A DNA stretch of 36,685 nt, from assembly GCA_023398105.1 (NCBI GenBank), contig JAEWST010000076.1:1-36685 (forward strand), in the 5' to 3' direction. A model generated the notes under the pieces. It saw only the letters and a list, made by a program, of their open reading frames with translations, made no database searches and had not been told where the DNA came from. Made by a program: the position numbers and the translations under genes. Shown here piece by piece: positions 23,301-31,464 of this stretch. The stretch's first letter is position 1, and every line of letters starts with the position of its first letter. This stretch comes from Bacillota bacterium (lineage in GTDB: Bacteria; Bacillota; Clostridia; Acetivibrionales; DSM-1351).

Positions 23301-23728
23301 CAGAAACTCATTTTGGAACTAAATTGTCTCCGTCACAAACTATTTCCATTAATGATAAGGTTGCTCCAGAAGTTATTACCTATGATCATGATTCTATTGA
23401 CTTAACAGAGCCAGTAGAAAAGGTTGTTTTATCGGGTGATATTTTAAACTCTATGGTTGATGGCACGGTGGATAAAGATACGACAGGAACAATAACTATA
23501 TCCTACAGCGAAGACATTAATCCTTATTCAATTAATATTCATACTTATGTTGTTGATGGATATACTGTAACCGCTATTTCAAATGATGTAAATAATAATG
23601 AAGTAGTATTATCAGTTAAAGCCAATTCAGACAATACTCCAGCAAGAACTACGGTGACTCAGCTTTATAGGATTTGTGATAATAACGGTAATGTACCTCT
23701 ATATGGGAAAGCTTGGACAGTAAGGTAA
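20369..23728 (+). CDS. S-layer homology domain protein with multiple Ig-like domains
   Basis: Secreted surface protein of 1119 aa. A signal peptide (V-R-K-K-I-V-I-L-I-L-V...A-P-I-N-A, cleavage likely after about residue 26) comes first. Three divergent SLH repeats (about 25-185; the second has F-K-D-V-A-E-T-D-W-F-A-P-Y) should bind cell-wall polymer. A proline-rich linker (about 331-352; P-P-S-T-P-P-T-T-P) and a long chain of Ig-like beta domains follow, several with the I-x-F-S-E-P-(M/V) motif of SbsA/Big_5-type modules. No catalytic domain seen. The ATG at 20369 matches the family signal peptide, but the only strong SD (AGGAG) is about 17 bases away. A partial duplicate follows at 24131. 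Confidence 0.87.
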   Translation: MVRKKIVILILVMSIIFSCSAPINAQQVDNSNSLASVSDSLNKLGLLSGDGNGTYNLDSTLKRTEALTFLAKLMGKNEYIQKNKDTLKKTKFKDVAETDWFAPYVGFCYSNKIVSGYSNELFGSKDNTTEQAFLVMILKLLKYDDIKWNDNVFKKAYEVGLVTDKSYLSKTKDSKSSFTRGNAVLAMHTALTEKINGEKNTLIQALINEGAINADIAKSLGYDIDSKTDATEDIVAVKINEILVVSNTEITVSLNTELKSISKSNILIYEAGNKNNILNISSVTPSGTKLIITTDNQTQGKSYNVELINIKDSKGNILPTLSGSFSGYAQIIMPPAGAVIPPSTPPTTPKPVLAVNSVTAIDTNKIQIVFNSIMDKSSFTDINFYEIKDKGTDVINLAQSSVSKGDFINSVVITLNNNNRLTNNTTAKVTIKKGIKSITGLELANNVEFNVKVEDLIAPAFRSFEVTGDKSLKITFSEPVCDGTNNTLLDFKNFDVKHCKPMNSKDLAGIAFYGDFSYTIQKAELSGDSITLFFEENIVDGTMLITFNAAGTDVITPIQDYAGNKVLKKSLFFMHAKDGCISSQVTVKYATENSVTLSFSKPITVKDLKLFHTDKNIAANMSTPVSIENTIFVYEITFEFPNKIPLGTTDLFLVNSTDPSCKMFNIYGQYVQDQTLAAEVVVDKVAPYVTSTQINNENYKICFNEKVSTSFAENPANYDFYLTQNTENVSFFPVLNTDGKCVTLNMQENLCDNTEYNVEVRNAEDLYGNKISSAIKFKFTTGDYEYPTVLENKCCTINSEGKIKIYFSEPMNEAQMLDKSSYKVATTPGAIYAPLGTDDTVTKVSDRSVLIDLSKTVASPSVMLSPIMDLSGKSLYNSTMPVYSDYINEESVYVQSVDLIAKNKVKITFNTELKTFVNNDIYFSVVTDSAINTAFIESILVNNDGNTETVMVLNKELSTDGTYKGLYIYAVTKALTNSETHFGTKLSPSQTISINDKVAPEVITYDHDSIDLTEPVEKVVLSGDILNSMVDGTVDKDTTGTITISYSEDINPYSINIHTYVVDGYTVTAISNDVNNNEVVLSVKANSDNTPARTTVTQLYRICDNNGNVPLYGKAWTVR

Positions 23729-23914
23729 TTTAGTTTTGTACAAAAAAAGGACTGTTACAAAACAACAATTTCTATATATGAATTTGATTATGTTTCCAAA
23801 GAAATAAGTAATGTTTTAAAGCAATTACAGCCAAATGTTCCCTATAGTACCAGCAGTATTAGCCATACAAAAACTGCGATAATTACCTTAAGCAAAAACC
23901 TTACTAACAGGGAA

Positions 23915-23957
23915 AACCTTCAAATGATTTATTCCCATATCATTTGGAGGTTATTTT
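23915..23957 (+). terminator. Terminator hairpin after the SLH protein gene
   Basis: AACCTTCAAATGAT pairs with ATCATTTGGAGGTT (one mismatch), followed by ATTTTAT. The same stem recurs in stronger form after the paralogue, so the gene and its terminator seem to have been duplicated together. Confidence 0.6.
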
Positions 23958-24066
23958 ATGTACAAAACATTTTATTTTCTCACAATCGTATTATTAGCTA
24001 ATGATAATTGGCTGAATAGTAATGTTTCCACTATTTATATTACTGAATTATATATAATTATGGTCT

Positions 24067-24089
24067 ATTGTGCATAATTTTGGTATAAT
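24067..24089 (+). promoter_or_regulatory. Extended -10 promoter of the SLH-protein paralogue
   Basis: ATTGTGCATAATTTTGG then TATAAT (24084-24089), identical to the 20303 promoter at all but one position. Similarity continues to the shared ACAGGAGATGATTTTAT ribosome-binding region. Confidence 0.65.
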
Positions 24090-24130
24090 TTATATAATAA
24101 ACTATTACAGGAGATGATTTTATCAAGAAC

Positions 24131-25627
24131 ATATTCAGAAAAAAAATAGTGGTACTAATTCTAGTATTAAGCATTATATTTTCCTACGTAGCCCCAATTA
24201 ACGCACAGCAAGCAGATAATTCTGCTAAAAGCGCAAAAACAATCGGACAGAATAGTAATCTGATACAAGCTTTTATTAATAAAGATACCATCAACTCAGG
24301 TATTGCAATCTCATATAATACAGGCGAAGAACCAAAAGCAAAAGCAAAACCATACACTACTATAAAAATCGGGAGAATTAATACTATTAACAGTACAGTT
24401 GCTCTAGATACTGCAAACTTCGAGATTAAGGCAGTAAATGATAATTATAATATACTCTTTACACCAGTATTTGACTCAGTAGATAAAAGTGTTACATTAC
24501 ATATCAGTACAATTTTACTTGATAATACTAAACATATGGTAATTATTAAAAACGCTAAAGATGCTAATGGAAACAGAATAGATACTGATATTACCTTTAC
24601 ATTTACCACAGGAGACAATACAGCTCCGTTTGTCAATAAATATGACTGCTTTACAGTTAAAGAACACGGTAAAATAATCATAAATTTTAGTGAGCCTATG
24701 AATGAAGCCCAGATGCTTGATAAATCTAATTATATGGTTGCGACAACATCGGGTGCAATATGCGTTCCTTTGGGAACTGATGATACAGTGACTAAAATAT
24801 CTAGCAAGTCAGTTCTAATTGATATGTCAACAACAGTAGATAAACCAAACGTCATGATATCACCTATTACAGATTTATCTGGTAAAACATTGTTTGCTTC
24901 AACTGAGAAAGTTAATTTAAATGCAATTTCTGAAGATAGGTTATTGATTAAATCCGCTGAACTAATTGCAAAAAATAAGATTAAGGTTACTTTTAACAGT
25001 AAGCTGGCTGCGTACTCCAACGTTGATATATTTTTTACTGGAACTGCTGATGATATAATAAGGGGTGTATTTGTCGAGTCAATGATAATTAACAGCGATG
25101 ATAACACCGAAATAGTATTAGTCCTTGATAAAGATGTAGGTACTAACGCTGAGTACAACGGCTCTAGTATAGCATTAATTACCAGCCAAAATCCAAGTTC
25201 AGAATCAATATTCGGAACTCGTTTATTGTCTTCACAAAAAATTGCCGTAGCCGATAAGGTTGCCCCAGAGGTTATTACCTATGACCATGATTCTAATAAC
25301 TTAACAGAGCCGGTAGAAAAGGTTGTTTTATCAGATCATATATTAACTTATATGAGAGATGGTGCAGTTCCTAAAGATACTGTCGGAATAATAACTATCT
25401 CATATAGTGAACCAATTGATCGTAATTCCATTTGTAATCTGACTTATATTGTTGATGGATATACTGTACTCAGAGTTTCAAATGAACAAAATAGTAGCGA
25501 AGTAGAATTATTCGTTAGAGCAAATTTAGATATTACTCCTGCAAAAACTACAGTACGACAAGTTTATAATATTTGTGATTATTACGGTAATTTATCTCCA
25601 TACGGAAAAGCTTGGACAGTAAGATAA
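24131..25627 (+). CDS. Shortened paralogue of the SLH/Ig-like protein, SLH domains deleted, start codon uncertain
   Basis: About 499 aa if read from the codon aligned with the upstream gene's ATG, which here is ATA (24131); the first standard start is GTG at 24149, giving 492 aa but losing the basic F-R-K-K part of the signal peptide. Signal peptide and the L-I-Q-A-(F/L)-I-N segment match the upstream protein, then sequence jumps to its C-terminal Ig-like domains (F-T-F-T-T-G-D, E-P-M-N-E-A-Q-M-L-D-K-S, ending G-K-A-W-T-V-R). The SLH repeats and middle Ig-like domains are absent. No wall anchor remains, so the product would be released if made. The frame is otherwise intact. It may be a working secreted variant or a gene starting to decay. 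Confidence 0.75.
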   Translation: MFRKKIVVLILVLSIIFSYVAPINAQQADNSAKSAKTIGQNSNLIQAFINKDTINSGIAISYNTGEEPKAKAKPYTTIKIGRINTINSTVALDTANFEIKAVNDNYNILFTPVFDSVDKSVTLHISTILLDNTKHMVIIKNAKDANGNRIDTDITFTFTTGDNTAPFVNKYDCFTVKEHGKIIINFSEPMNEAQMLDKSNYMVATTSGAICVPLGTDDTVTKISSKSVLIDMSTTVDKPNVMISPITDLSGKTLFASTEKVNLNAISEDRLLIKSAELIAKNKIKVTFNSKLAAYSNVDIFFTGTADDIIRGVFVESMIINSDDNTEIVLVLDKDVGTNAEYNGSSIALITSQNPSSESIFGTRLLSSQKIAVADKVAPEVITYDHDSNNLTEPVEKVVLSDHILTYMRDGAVPKDTVGIITISYSEPIDRNSICNLTYIVDGYTVLRVSNEQNSSEVELFVRANLDITPAKTTVRQVYNICDYYGNLSPYGKAWTVR

Positions 25628-25678
25628 ATTTGAAATACCGTAAGTCTATCAGCCTTATGTCGTTATTTTTATAAATTA

Positions 25679-25726
25679 AACCTCCAAATGATGTATTTAT
25701 TCCAACATCAATTTGGAGGTTTTCTT
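25679..25726 (+). terminator. Terminator after the paralogue
   Basis: ACCTCCAAATGATGT pairs with ACATCAATTTGGAGGT with one bulged base, followed by TTTTCTTC. It lies 52 bp past the stop. Confidence 0.8.
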
Positions 25727-25774
25727 CAATTCTATGAGTAGCATTGTGTGATACTACTAGCAATCAAGTCATAG

Positions 25775-25820
25775 TAAAAAACAACAGCCATTATTCAAAA
25801 TATTGGCTGTTGTTTTTTAT
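25775..25820. terminator. Bidirectional terminator between the paralogue and pheT
   Basis: Perfect ACAACAGCCA/TGGCTGTTGT stem with A run on the left and T run on the right, so it can act on both strands. It lies 30 bp past the pheT stop (minus strand). Confidence 0.85.
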
Positions 25821-25849
25821 TCAAATAGTATTAAACTCATTATATGCAG

Positions 25850-28231
25850 TTATCTCAACGCATACCCCAAGCCACCCATATAATCTATTATGCTCTTTGC
25901 AAAGCCATTTATATCATCGCTGGCAAGTGTCTTTTCGTTTGAGCCAATTACAAACCTGAACGTCATACTCTTTTTTCCTTCTGGCAAGCCTTTACCTGTA
26001 TAAATTGTAACAAATTCAAAGCTGTTTAAAAGCTCTGACTTAAAGCCACTAATATCTTCAACCAGCTTATCAAATGTAACCCCATTGTCAACCAAGAAGC
26101 TGTAATCAAGCTTAACTTCTGGGAATTTGGACAAATCCTTGTATTTAATAGCACCATAGTCTATAGCTTGTAAAATTTCTCTGTTTATTTCCAATACAGC
26201 CACATTGACCTTTTTGCCGATGTTCTTCTTTATTGAAGGATGTACAACGCTAATATATCCCATCACCTTGCCATTATAGCTTATATCAACAGATTTCATA
26301 GGATGCACCCAATTAAATGTACTTGTGCTTGCAGCAAATTCAGGCGTAATATTTTTCAAGGTTTTACCTAAATACGTTATTATTCCCTTTAAATCATAGA
26401 ACAACTCGTCTTCGCTCTTTACCTTGCTTCCTAGCAATATACAAACATTCTTGTGTTGCTCGCATTTTTCCTTTGGACTTAAAGCACTAAACACACTTCC
26501 AATTTCAAAAATTGAAAAATCCTCGTATACCTTTTCATTCTTCTCAGCAAAGCCAATCATACCAGGAACCATGCTTTCCCTTAAAGTATTTGCATCCTGA
26601 GCCTGAGGATTAAGAACCTTTACTTGACCGTTGGTTTCAATTTCCATCTTGGCATTATAGGTGTTATCATACCAAATATAGCTCATTACCTCGCTTGCAC
26701 CAAATCTTTCTGAAAGCAGCTCTTTAATTTTGTGGTCCAAAATTCTATCTTCGTTATATTCAAGAGGCTTTAATGCAATATCAAGAGTCTGCGGAACAAT
26801 ATTGTCATAGCCGTATATTCTGGTAATTTCTTCAATTATATCAACCTTCATTGTAATATCTTTTGTAGCCCTGAAGGTTGGAACTTTTATTTTAAAGGTA
26901 TCACCCTCAACATCAACCTTGAATTCTAGTGACCTTAATACCTCAACCATTTTTTCCTGTGATAAATTGTTTCCAATATATCTGTCAATGTATGGCTTTG
27001 TAATTGTAATGTCAATTGGCTCCAGCTTTTGGCAATAAACATCTGATAAAGCTGATGCAAAGGTAATATTTTGGTTCATATCCCTTAATAGCTTAACAAA
27101 TCTTTTTATTGCAATAACTGTAATATTAGGATCAAGACACTTCTCATAACGGGCACTTGCCTCAGTACGAAGACCAATTTTAGTTGAACTCTTTCTAATT
27201 GCAGGACCATCAAAGGTAGCTGACTCTAATAAAATTGATGTGGTATCTTCTAATACCTCAGAATTTTCTCCTCCCATAATACCAGCTATTGCCACAGGTC
27301 TTTCCTTATTGCAAATAAGTAATACATCCTCAGGCAAATTTCTTTCAGAGCCATCAAGTGTCTTGAACATTGTTGGTTCTTTTGTAGATCTGACAACAAT
27401 TCCGCTTTCAACCTGTCTGCTATCAAATGCATGCATTGGCTGACCAAGTTCAAGCATTAAGTAGTTTGTTAAATCAACCAATGGTGAAATTGGTCTCATT
27501 CCGCAGTAGAACAGCCTTATCTTCATGTTCAAAGAGGTTTCTAAATTAGTTGCTCCATCTATTTTTATGCTGGAATATCTGAGACATTTTTCTGTATCTT
27601 CAACATTAATATCAACCTTATTCTTGCCTTCTGAGCCTGCTAAGCTATCTAGCTGCATTGGCTTTAGCTCTCTGCCGTAAATAGCGGCAATTTCACGAGC
27701 AATTCCATAATGTCCCCATAAATCAGGTCTGTTGGTGAGAGACTTATTATCAATCTCAACAATAACATCATCAATATCAATTATAGATTTAATGTCTGTA
27801 CCAGGTGCGTAATCTCCTTCTAAAATCAGAAGCCCACTGTGATCATCACTAATTCCTAGCTCCTCCGCTGAACATAGCATACCAAAGCTTTCTACTCCAA
27901 CCAGCTTTACTTTGCCAAGCTTAGGAAGCTTCTTAACTGAACCGCCTATTTTTGCCAACGGAACTAAAATGCCCTCAGTTACATTTGGTGCTCCACATAC
28001 TATTTGTAGTATTCCGTCACCTGAATCAACCTGAGTAATTTTAAGCTTTTTAGACTCTGGGTGTGGAACAACGCTGATTACCTTACCAACTACAACATTC
28101 TGAATGTCCTGACCAACAAATTCAACCTCTTCAACCTCTGCTGTAGACATTGTGAATCTATACCAAAGCTCTTTAATATCTATACCATTTAAATCAACAT
28201 AATCTTTTATCCAATTTAATGAAATTTTCAA
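25850..28231 (-). CDS. pheT: Phenylalanine--tRNA ligase beta subunit
   Basis: Beta subunit of the alpha2-beta2 enzyme that charges tRNA-Phe, 793 aa, normal length. The N-terminal tRNA-binding domain (about 40-150; V-V-G-K-V-I-S-V-V-P-H-P) comes first. The B3/B4 editing region follows (G-I-M-G-G-E-N-S-E-V and T-E-A-S-A-R-Y-E-K). B5 and the catalytic-like core come next, ending with an anticodon-binding ferredoxin-like domain (S-M-T-F-R-F-V-I). It starts 12 bp after pheS ends and belongs to the T-box-controlled operon. Confidence 0.97.
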   Translation of the reverse strand: MKISLNWIKDYVDLNGIDIKELWYRFTMSTAEVEEVEFVGQDIQNVVVGKVISVVPHPESKKLKITQVDSGDGILQIVCGAPNVTEGILVPLAKIGGSVKKLPKLGKVKLVGVESFGMLCSAEELGISDDHSGLLILEGDYAPGTDIKSIIDIDDVIVEIDNKSLTNRPDLWGHYGIAREIAAIYGRELKPMQLDSLAGSEGKNKVDINVEDTEKCLRYSSIKIDGATNLETSLNMKIRLFYCGMRPISPLVDLTNYLMLELGQPMHAFDSRQVESGIVVRSTKEPTMFKTLDGSERNLPEDVLLICNKERPVAIAGIMGGENSEVLEDTTSILLESATFDGPAIRKSSTKIGLRTEASARYEKCLDPNITVIAIKRFVKLLRDMNQNITFASALSDVYCQKLEPIDITITKPYIDRYIGNNLSQEKMVEVLRSLEFKVDVEGDTFKIKVPTFRATKDITMKVDIIEEITRIYGYDNIVPQTLDIALKPLEYNEDRILDHKIKELLSERFGASEVMSYIWYDNTYNAKMEIETNGQVKVLNPQAQDANTLRESMVPGMIGFAEKNEKVYEDFSIFEIGSVFSALSPKEKCEQHKNVCILLGSKVKSEDELFYDLKGIITYLGKTLKNITPEFAASTSTFNWVHPMKSVDISYNGKVMGYISVVHPSIKKNIGKKVNVAVLEINREILQAIDYGAIKYKDLSKFPEVKLDYSFLVDNGVTFDKLVEDISGFKSELLNSFEFVTIYTGKGLPEGKKSMTFRFVIGSNEKTLASDDINGFAKSIIDYMGGLGYALR

Positions 28232-28243
28232 TTTGCTTCCCCC

Positions 28244-29275
28244 CTATCTTACTGAAAATTGTTCCATTGCTCTCAAATCACCTGAGTTGAGAACACGGAT
28301 ATCACTGATTCCATATTTCATCATTGCAAGTCTTGTCAGTCCTACACCAAAAGCAAAACCTGTATATTCTTCTGGGTCAATGCCTCCTGCACGGAGAACA
28401 TTTGGATGAACCATTCCGCAAGGAAGTAATTCTATCCAGCCTGAATGTTTACAAGTAGGACAGCCAGAACCTCCACATATCATACAGTTCAAATCCAATT
28501 CAAAGCCAGGCTCAACAAACGGGAAGAATCCAGGTCTTAATCTAACTTTAACATCTCTTTTGAATATCTCTGACAATAGTATTTTCATAACATATATTAA
28601 GTTTGCAATAGAAACATTTTTATCTATCATCATACCTTCAAGCTGGAAAAATGTATTTTCATGGGAAGCATCTGTGCTTTCATTTCTGAAGCATCTGCCA
28701 GGAGCAATAACCTTTAGTGGTGCTCCATATTTCTGCATAGCTCTTACCTGACATGGTGAAGTATGAGTTCGAAGTAGTGAGCCGTTTTCTAGCCAGTAAG
28801 TGTCCTGCATATCTCTTGCAGGGTGATTTTTAGGTATGTTTAGTGCCTCAAAGTTAAAAAACTCCTCTTCTACTTCAGGTCCATCAACAATGTTGAAGCC
28901 CATACCAGTAAATATTTTCTCTACTTCCTTTTGAACAATAGTAACTGGATGCAGTGAACCTACTTGAAACTTTGTGCCAGGTAATGAAATATCAAAGCTT
29001 GAACCCTTGCTCAATGACTTTTTGACATCATTATTACTGATTTCCTTGGATTTTGCCTCCAATAATTCACTTAATTCATTTTTTAGCTCATTTGCCTCTT
29101 GACCAAACTGCTTTCTCTCTTCAATAGCCATGTTTTTGAGATCCTTGAGCATATCTGTCAATTCACCCTTTTTCCCTAAGAGCTTTACTCTAAGCTCTTC
29201 AACCTCATTGCTTGTGGCAGCTGCTTTTATTTTGCTAAGAGCCACATCCCTTAAATTACTAATTTTTTCAATCAC
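28244..29275 (-). CDS. pheS: Phenylalanine--tRNA ligase alpha subunit
   Basis: Catalytic alpha subunit, 343 aa. An N-terminal coiled coil (about 1-90) is followed by the class II core. Motif 2 is visible as G-R-C-F-R-N-E-S-T-D-A-S-H and motif 3 as G-F-A-F-G-V-G-L-T-R-L-A-M. Four cysteines in C-M-I-C-G-G-S-G-C-P-T-C (about residues 267-278) form a zinc-ribbon-like insert, seen in some clostridial PheS proteins. Cotranscribed with pheT behind a T-box leader. Confidence 0.97.
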   Translation of the reverse strand: MIEKISNLRDVALSKIKAAATSNEVEELRVKLLGKKGELTDMLKDLKNMAIEERKQFGQEANELKNELSELLEAKSKEISNNDVKKSLSKGSSFDISLPGTKFQVGSLHPVTIVQKEVEKIFTGMGFNIVDGPEVEEEFFNFEALNIPKNHPARDMQDTYWLENGSLLRTHTSPCQVRAMQKYGAPLKVIAPGRCFRNESTDASHENTFFQLEGMMIDKNVSIANLIYVMKILLSEIFKRDVKVRLRPGFFPFVEPGFELDLNCMICGGSGCPTCKHSGWIELLPCGMVHPNVLRAGGIDPEEYTGFAFGVGLTRLAMMKYGISDIRVLNSGDLRAMEQFSVR

Positions 29276-29487
29276 GTCTATTATCTCCTTTCATATTATG
29301 TCCATAGCCTTAAAATAAGCATAGTCTTGAACAACATTTGCTTAACCTATCAATGATTTGTTGACAAGTAAACCAATTTATTTTATGAAATCATTTAACT
29401 TTTCATTTGATAAATTTAAGCACCTACAATTTTCTACTAGTAAAGTTGAGTTCTTCATAAATATCAATTTCAAGCCTAGTTTAAGAC
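29276..29487. other. Gap between T-box terminator and pheS, with repeats
   Basis: About 210 bp of transcribed spacer, unusually long for a T-box-gene gap. It holds a CTATCAATGATTTGTTG element (29346) and E4 copy B (29392-29453), which suggests repeat insertion into the leader. Confidence 0.55.
29392..29453 (+). repeat. E4 repeat, copy B
   Basis: AACTTTTCATTTGATAAATT then AAGCACCTACAATT and GTAAAGTTGA, matching copy A at 13951. It lies in the pheS leader between the T-box and the gene. Confidence 0.6.
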
Positions 29488-29925
29488 AAAAAATAAAGCC
29501 CTCATCCCAACAAAAGGGACGAAAGCATTTTTCGCGGTACCACCCAGATTTTTCAGTCATATAGTTGAGCTTTAATCAAAAAAGAATACTTGAATATTGT
29601 TTTCAATCTATCTCTTTTTTTTATCCTTCCTAAAAGTCAAATAATATCTCAGCCAACGATATGATATCGTTTAAAGCTTTAGTCAAATGTAATTGACTTT
29701 AGGAATCCCCTATATAAACTAAACTCTTGTACTTTTTAACGGTTTTAACCGGCAACTCCTACATTGATTTCTAAGTGTATACATTTAATCAGAAAACGGT
29801 TCAGAGTCACAGCTCAGGAGGGAACTTGGGCAAGTAGTCTGCTAAAGGTACTTTCAGCCGATGATACCTTATCTCTGCAACATCCTCATCTCGCTTACTT
29901 TTCTCCATCATTGCTTTTATTTATT
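29488..29925 (-). promoter_or_regulatory. T-box riboswitch controlling pheST
   Basis: About 440-nt leader on the minus strand with the hallmark GGGTGGTACCGCG (29533-29545), followed by terminator arms CGTCCC...GGGATGAGGGC and a TTTATTTTTT run (29488-29516). Stem I features (AGTA, GAG-rich segments) lie near the 5' end at about 29850-29925. It should read uncharged tRNA-Phe (specifier UUC inferred from the gene; a UUC triplet is present but I could not fix its position in a fold). Confidence 0.93.
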
Positions 29926-29930
29926 TGATT

Positions 29931-29942
29931 ATTATACCAGTT
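29931..29942 (-). promoter_or_regulatory. Extended -10 promoter of the pheST leader
   Basis: TATAAT (29931-29936) preceded by CTGG, an extended -10, on the minus strand, just before the T-box start. A TTGTAA further upstream is at 21 bases, too far for a standard -35. Confidence 0.5.
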
Positions 29943-29944
29943 TA

Positions 29945-30242
29945 AAAAACGGTGTTTTTACAACCAGTTATATACAGACTATTATAGCAATATAGATTAA
30001 AAGATTCAAGGGTAGATTTTTTTATTTAAATCGTGTTGTATTTGGCTTATGTGCAATAAGAAGCTACAGCTATGCATTTTGTATTTAGATTCTAAAAATA
30101 AATATTACGAGTTTCGCAAATCCCCCTAAAAAACATTTCTGTTTCCTAAACTCATTGAGGACAAATGACATTTAAAAATTATTAACCGCAGCTACATAGA
30201 CCTGTTTAATAAATGATTTATAGAAAATACAAGTCAAACCTG
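29945..30242. other. Intergenic stretch, nothing identified
   Basis: Between the pheST promoter and the stop of the downstream glycosyltransferase gene. I see no ORF with an RBS, no strong hairpin and no copy of the window's repeats. Confidence 0.5.
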
Positions 30243-31211
30243 TTATTTACATACTGTTGAATTTGCTTTTTGATATTTTAATTTATGGAAGCCAAAGTAA
30301 GCTTTATTCAACGATATAAAGGGTATGAAAAATATAATAAACAGACGTTTGGATAAGAAACCATAGTAAATTACTTTTGATACACCTATGACATAGGTAA
30401 ACAGATTCATAAATATAAGATACAAAAAAATTTTCCGACGTTTTTCAATTTTATTCTCAGCATTTGAAGATATTTGTCTGACCTGAGACCATTGCCGAGC
30501 ATGCATCATAAACTCTCTAAATGTTGTTCTGTTTATATGATATACTTTTGCTACAGGCTCAAAATATAAGAAATAATCATTATTAATCAGCTTTGAGCAA
30601 AACAAAACATCTTCGGAAATATGAACTTTTTCATCAAACAAACCAATCTGATCCAATATTTCTTTTGAAATACTTAAATTTGCAGTTGGATGATATTTGT
30701 ATACCATTCTTGGCTTTAAAGCAGGATGAAATCTATACCATGAGCAAAAATCATCACACATTGCCCAAAAATTAGCGTTACGTCCTGCAATTCCTCCGCC
30801 AATTGCTTTGACCTGTTTATTATTCTCTTTAAAATAAAGGTGCATTTTTATATGGTTATAAACAAGATATTCATCTGCGATACAGTCCGCATCAATAAAT
30901 ACTATATATTCTCCGCTTGCTTCCTTTATTCCAGTGTTTCTAGTTGCTGACGGTCCTTTTTTTGTACAGAGGATGTACTTGACATCAAATAATTTAATGA
31001 TATCTAGAGAAGCATCTGTAGACCCATTATCCACAACAATAATCTCAAGCTTTTCATTAGGATATTTTTGAAAGGTTATCATTTTCAGACACTCTGAAAT
31101 ATACTTCTCTGAGTTGTAAACTGGGATTACAACTGTTACTTTGGGTAATTGCTCCTTACATATTGTACTAATATATTTATTTTCATCCAATACCTTTTCC
31201 CTCACATTCAT
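30243..31211 (-). CDS. Glycosyltransferase family 2 protein, membrane-associated
   Basis: 322 aa. GT-A fold with V-V-I-P-V-Y-N-S-E-K-Y at about residue 27, V-D-N-G-S-T-D and the metal-binding D-A-D-C, then a C-terminal hydrophobic pair (about 255-300). It transfers sugar from a nucleotide or lipid donor to a surface-glycan precursor; sugar unknown. The start ATG has no recognisable SD, unlike its neighbours. A weak TATTTA-like -10 lies about 8 bases before the ATG, so a leaderless transcript is possible. It is 253 bp after the next glycosyltransferase gene, so may be transcribed separately. Confidence 0.87.
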   Translation of the reverse strand: MNVREKVLDENKYISTICKEQLPKVTVVIPVYNSEKYISECLKMITFQKYPNEKLEIIVVDNGSTDASLDIIKLFDVKYILCTKKGPSATRNTGIKEASGEYIVFIDADCIADEYLVYNHIKMHLYFKENNKQVKAIGGGIAGRNANFWAMCDDFCSWYRFHPALKPRMVYKYHPTANLSISKEILDQIGLFDEKVHISEDVLFCSKLINNDYFLYFEPVAKVYHINRTTFREFMMHARQWSQVRQISSNAENKIEKRRKIFLYLIFMNLFTYVIGVSKVIYYGFLSKRLFIIFFIPFISLNKAYFGFHKLKYQKANSTVCK

Positions 31212-31464
31212 ATTTTATTAAATACAAAAGGCACTGTAAGATGTCCCTATATTGTTAACTTATACATAAACAGATATATACTCTGTAAATTAACACCCCT
31301 ACTTTCTCACAGAAAAAGTCCATCGGTACTCATACTTATCACTGTTTTGTTACCAAATAATTACTTGAATTAGTAATTGTTTGGGACTAGCATTGTTCAT
31401 TCTCAGCGTTTTAGTGGCCTTCCACATTCACCAAACATAATTCATAGTATGCTATTTAAATATT
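31212..31464. other. Intergenic gap inside the glycan cluster
   Basis: About 250 bp with a degenerate CTTATCACTGTTTTGTTACC element (about 31338) resembling those at 6312, 20156 and 29346, followed by ATTAGTAATTG as in the 20156 copy. No gene seen. Confidence 0.5.

Larger units (their letters stand above)
23729..24130. other. Intergenic region with possible coding remnant, terminator and duplicated promoter
   Basis: After the SLH gene a start-less open stretch runs from about 23743 to 23985, encoding for example Y-E-F-D-Y-V-S-K-E-I-S-N-V-L-K-Q-L. It could be a decayed gene end or chance. A terminator hairpin (23915-23957) overlaps it, and the paralogue's promoter follows. Confidence 0.5.
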
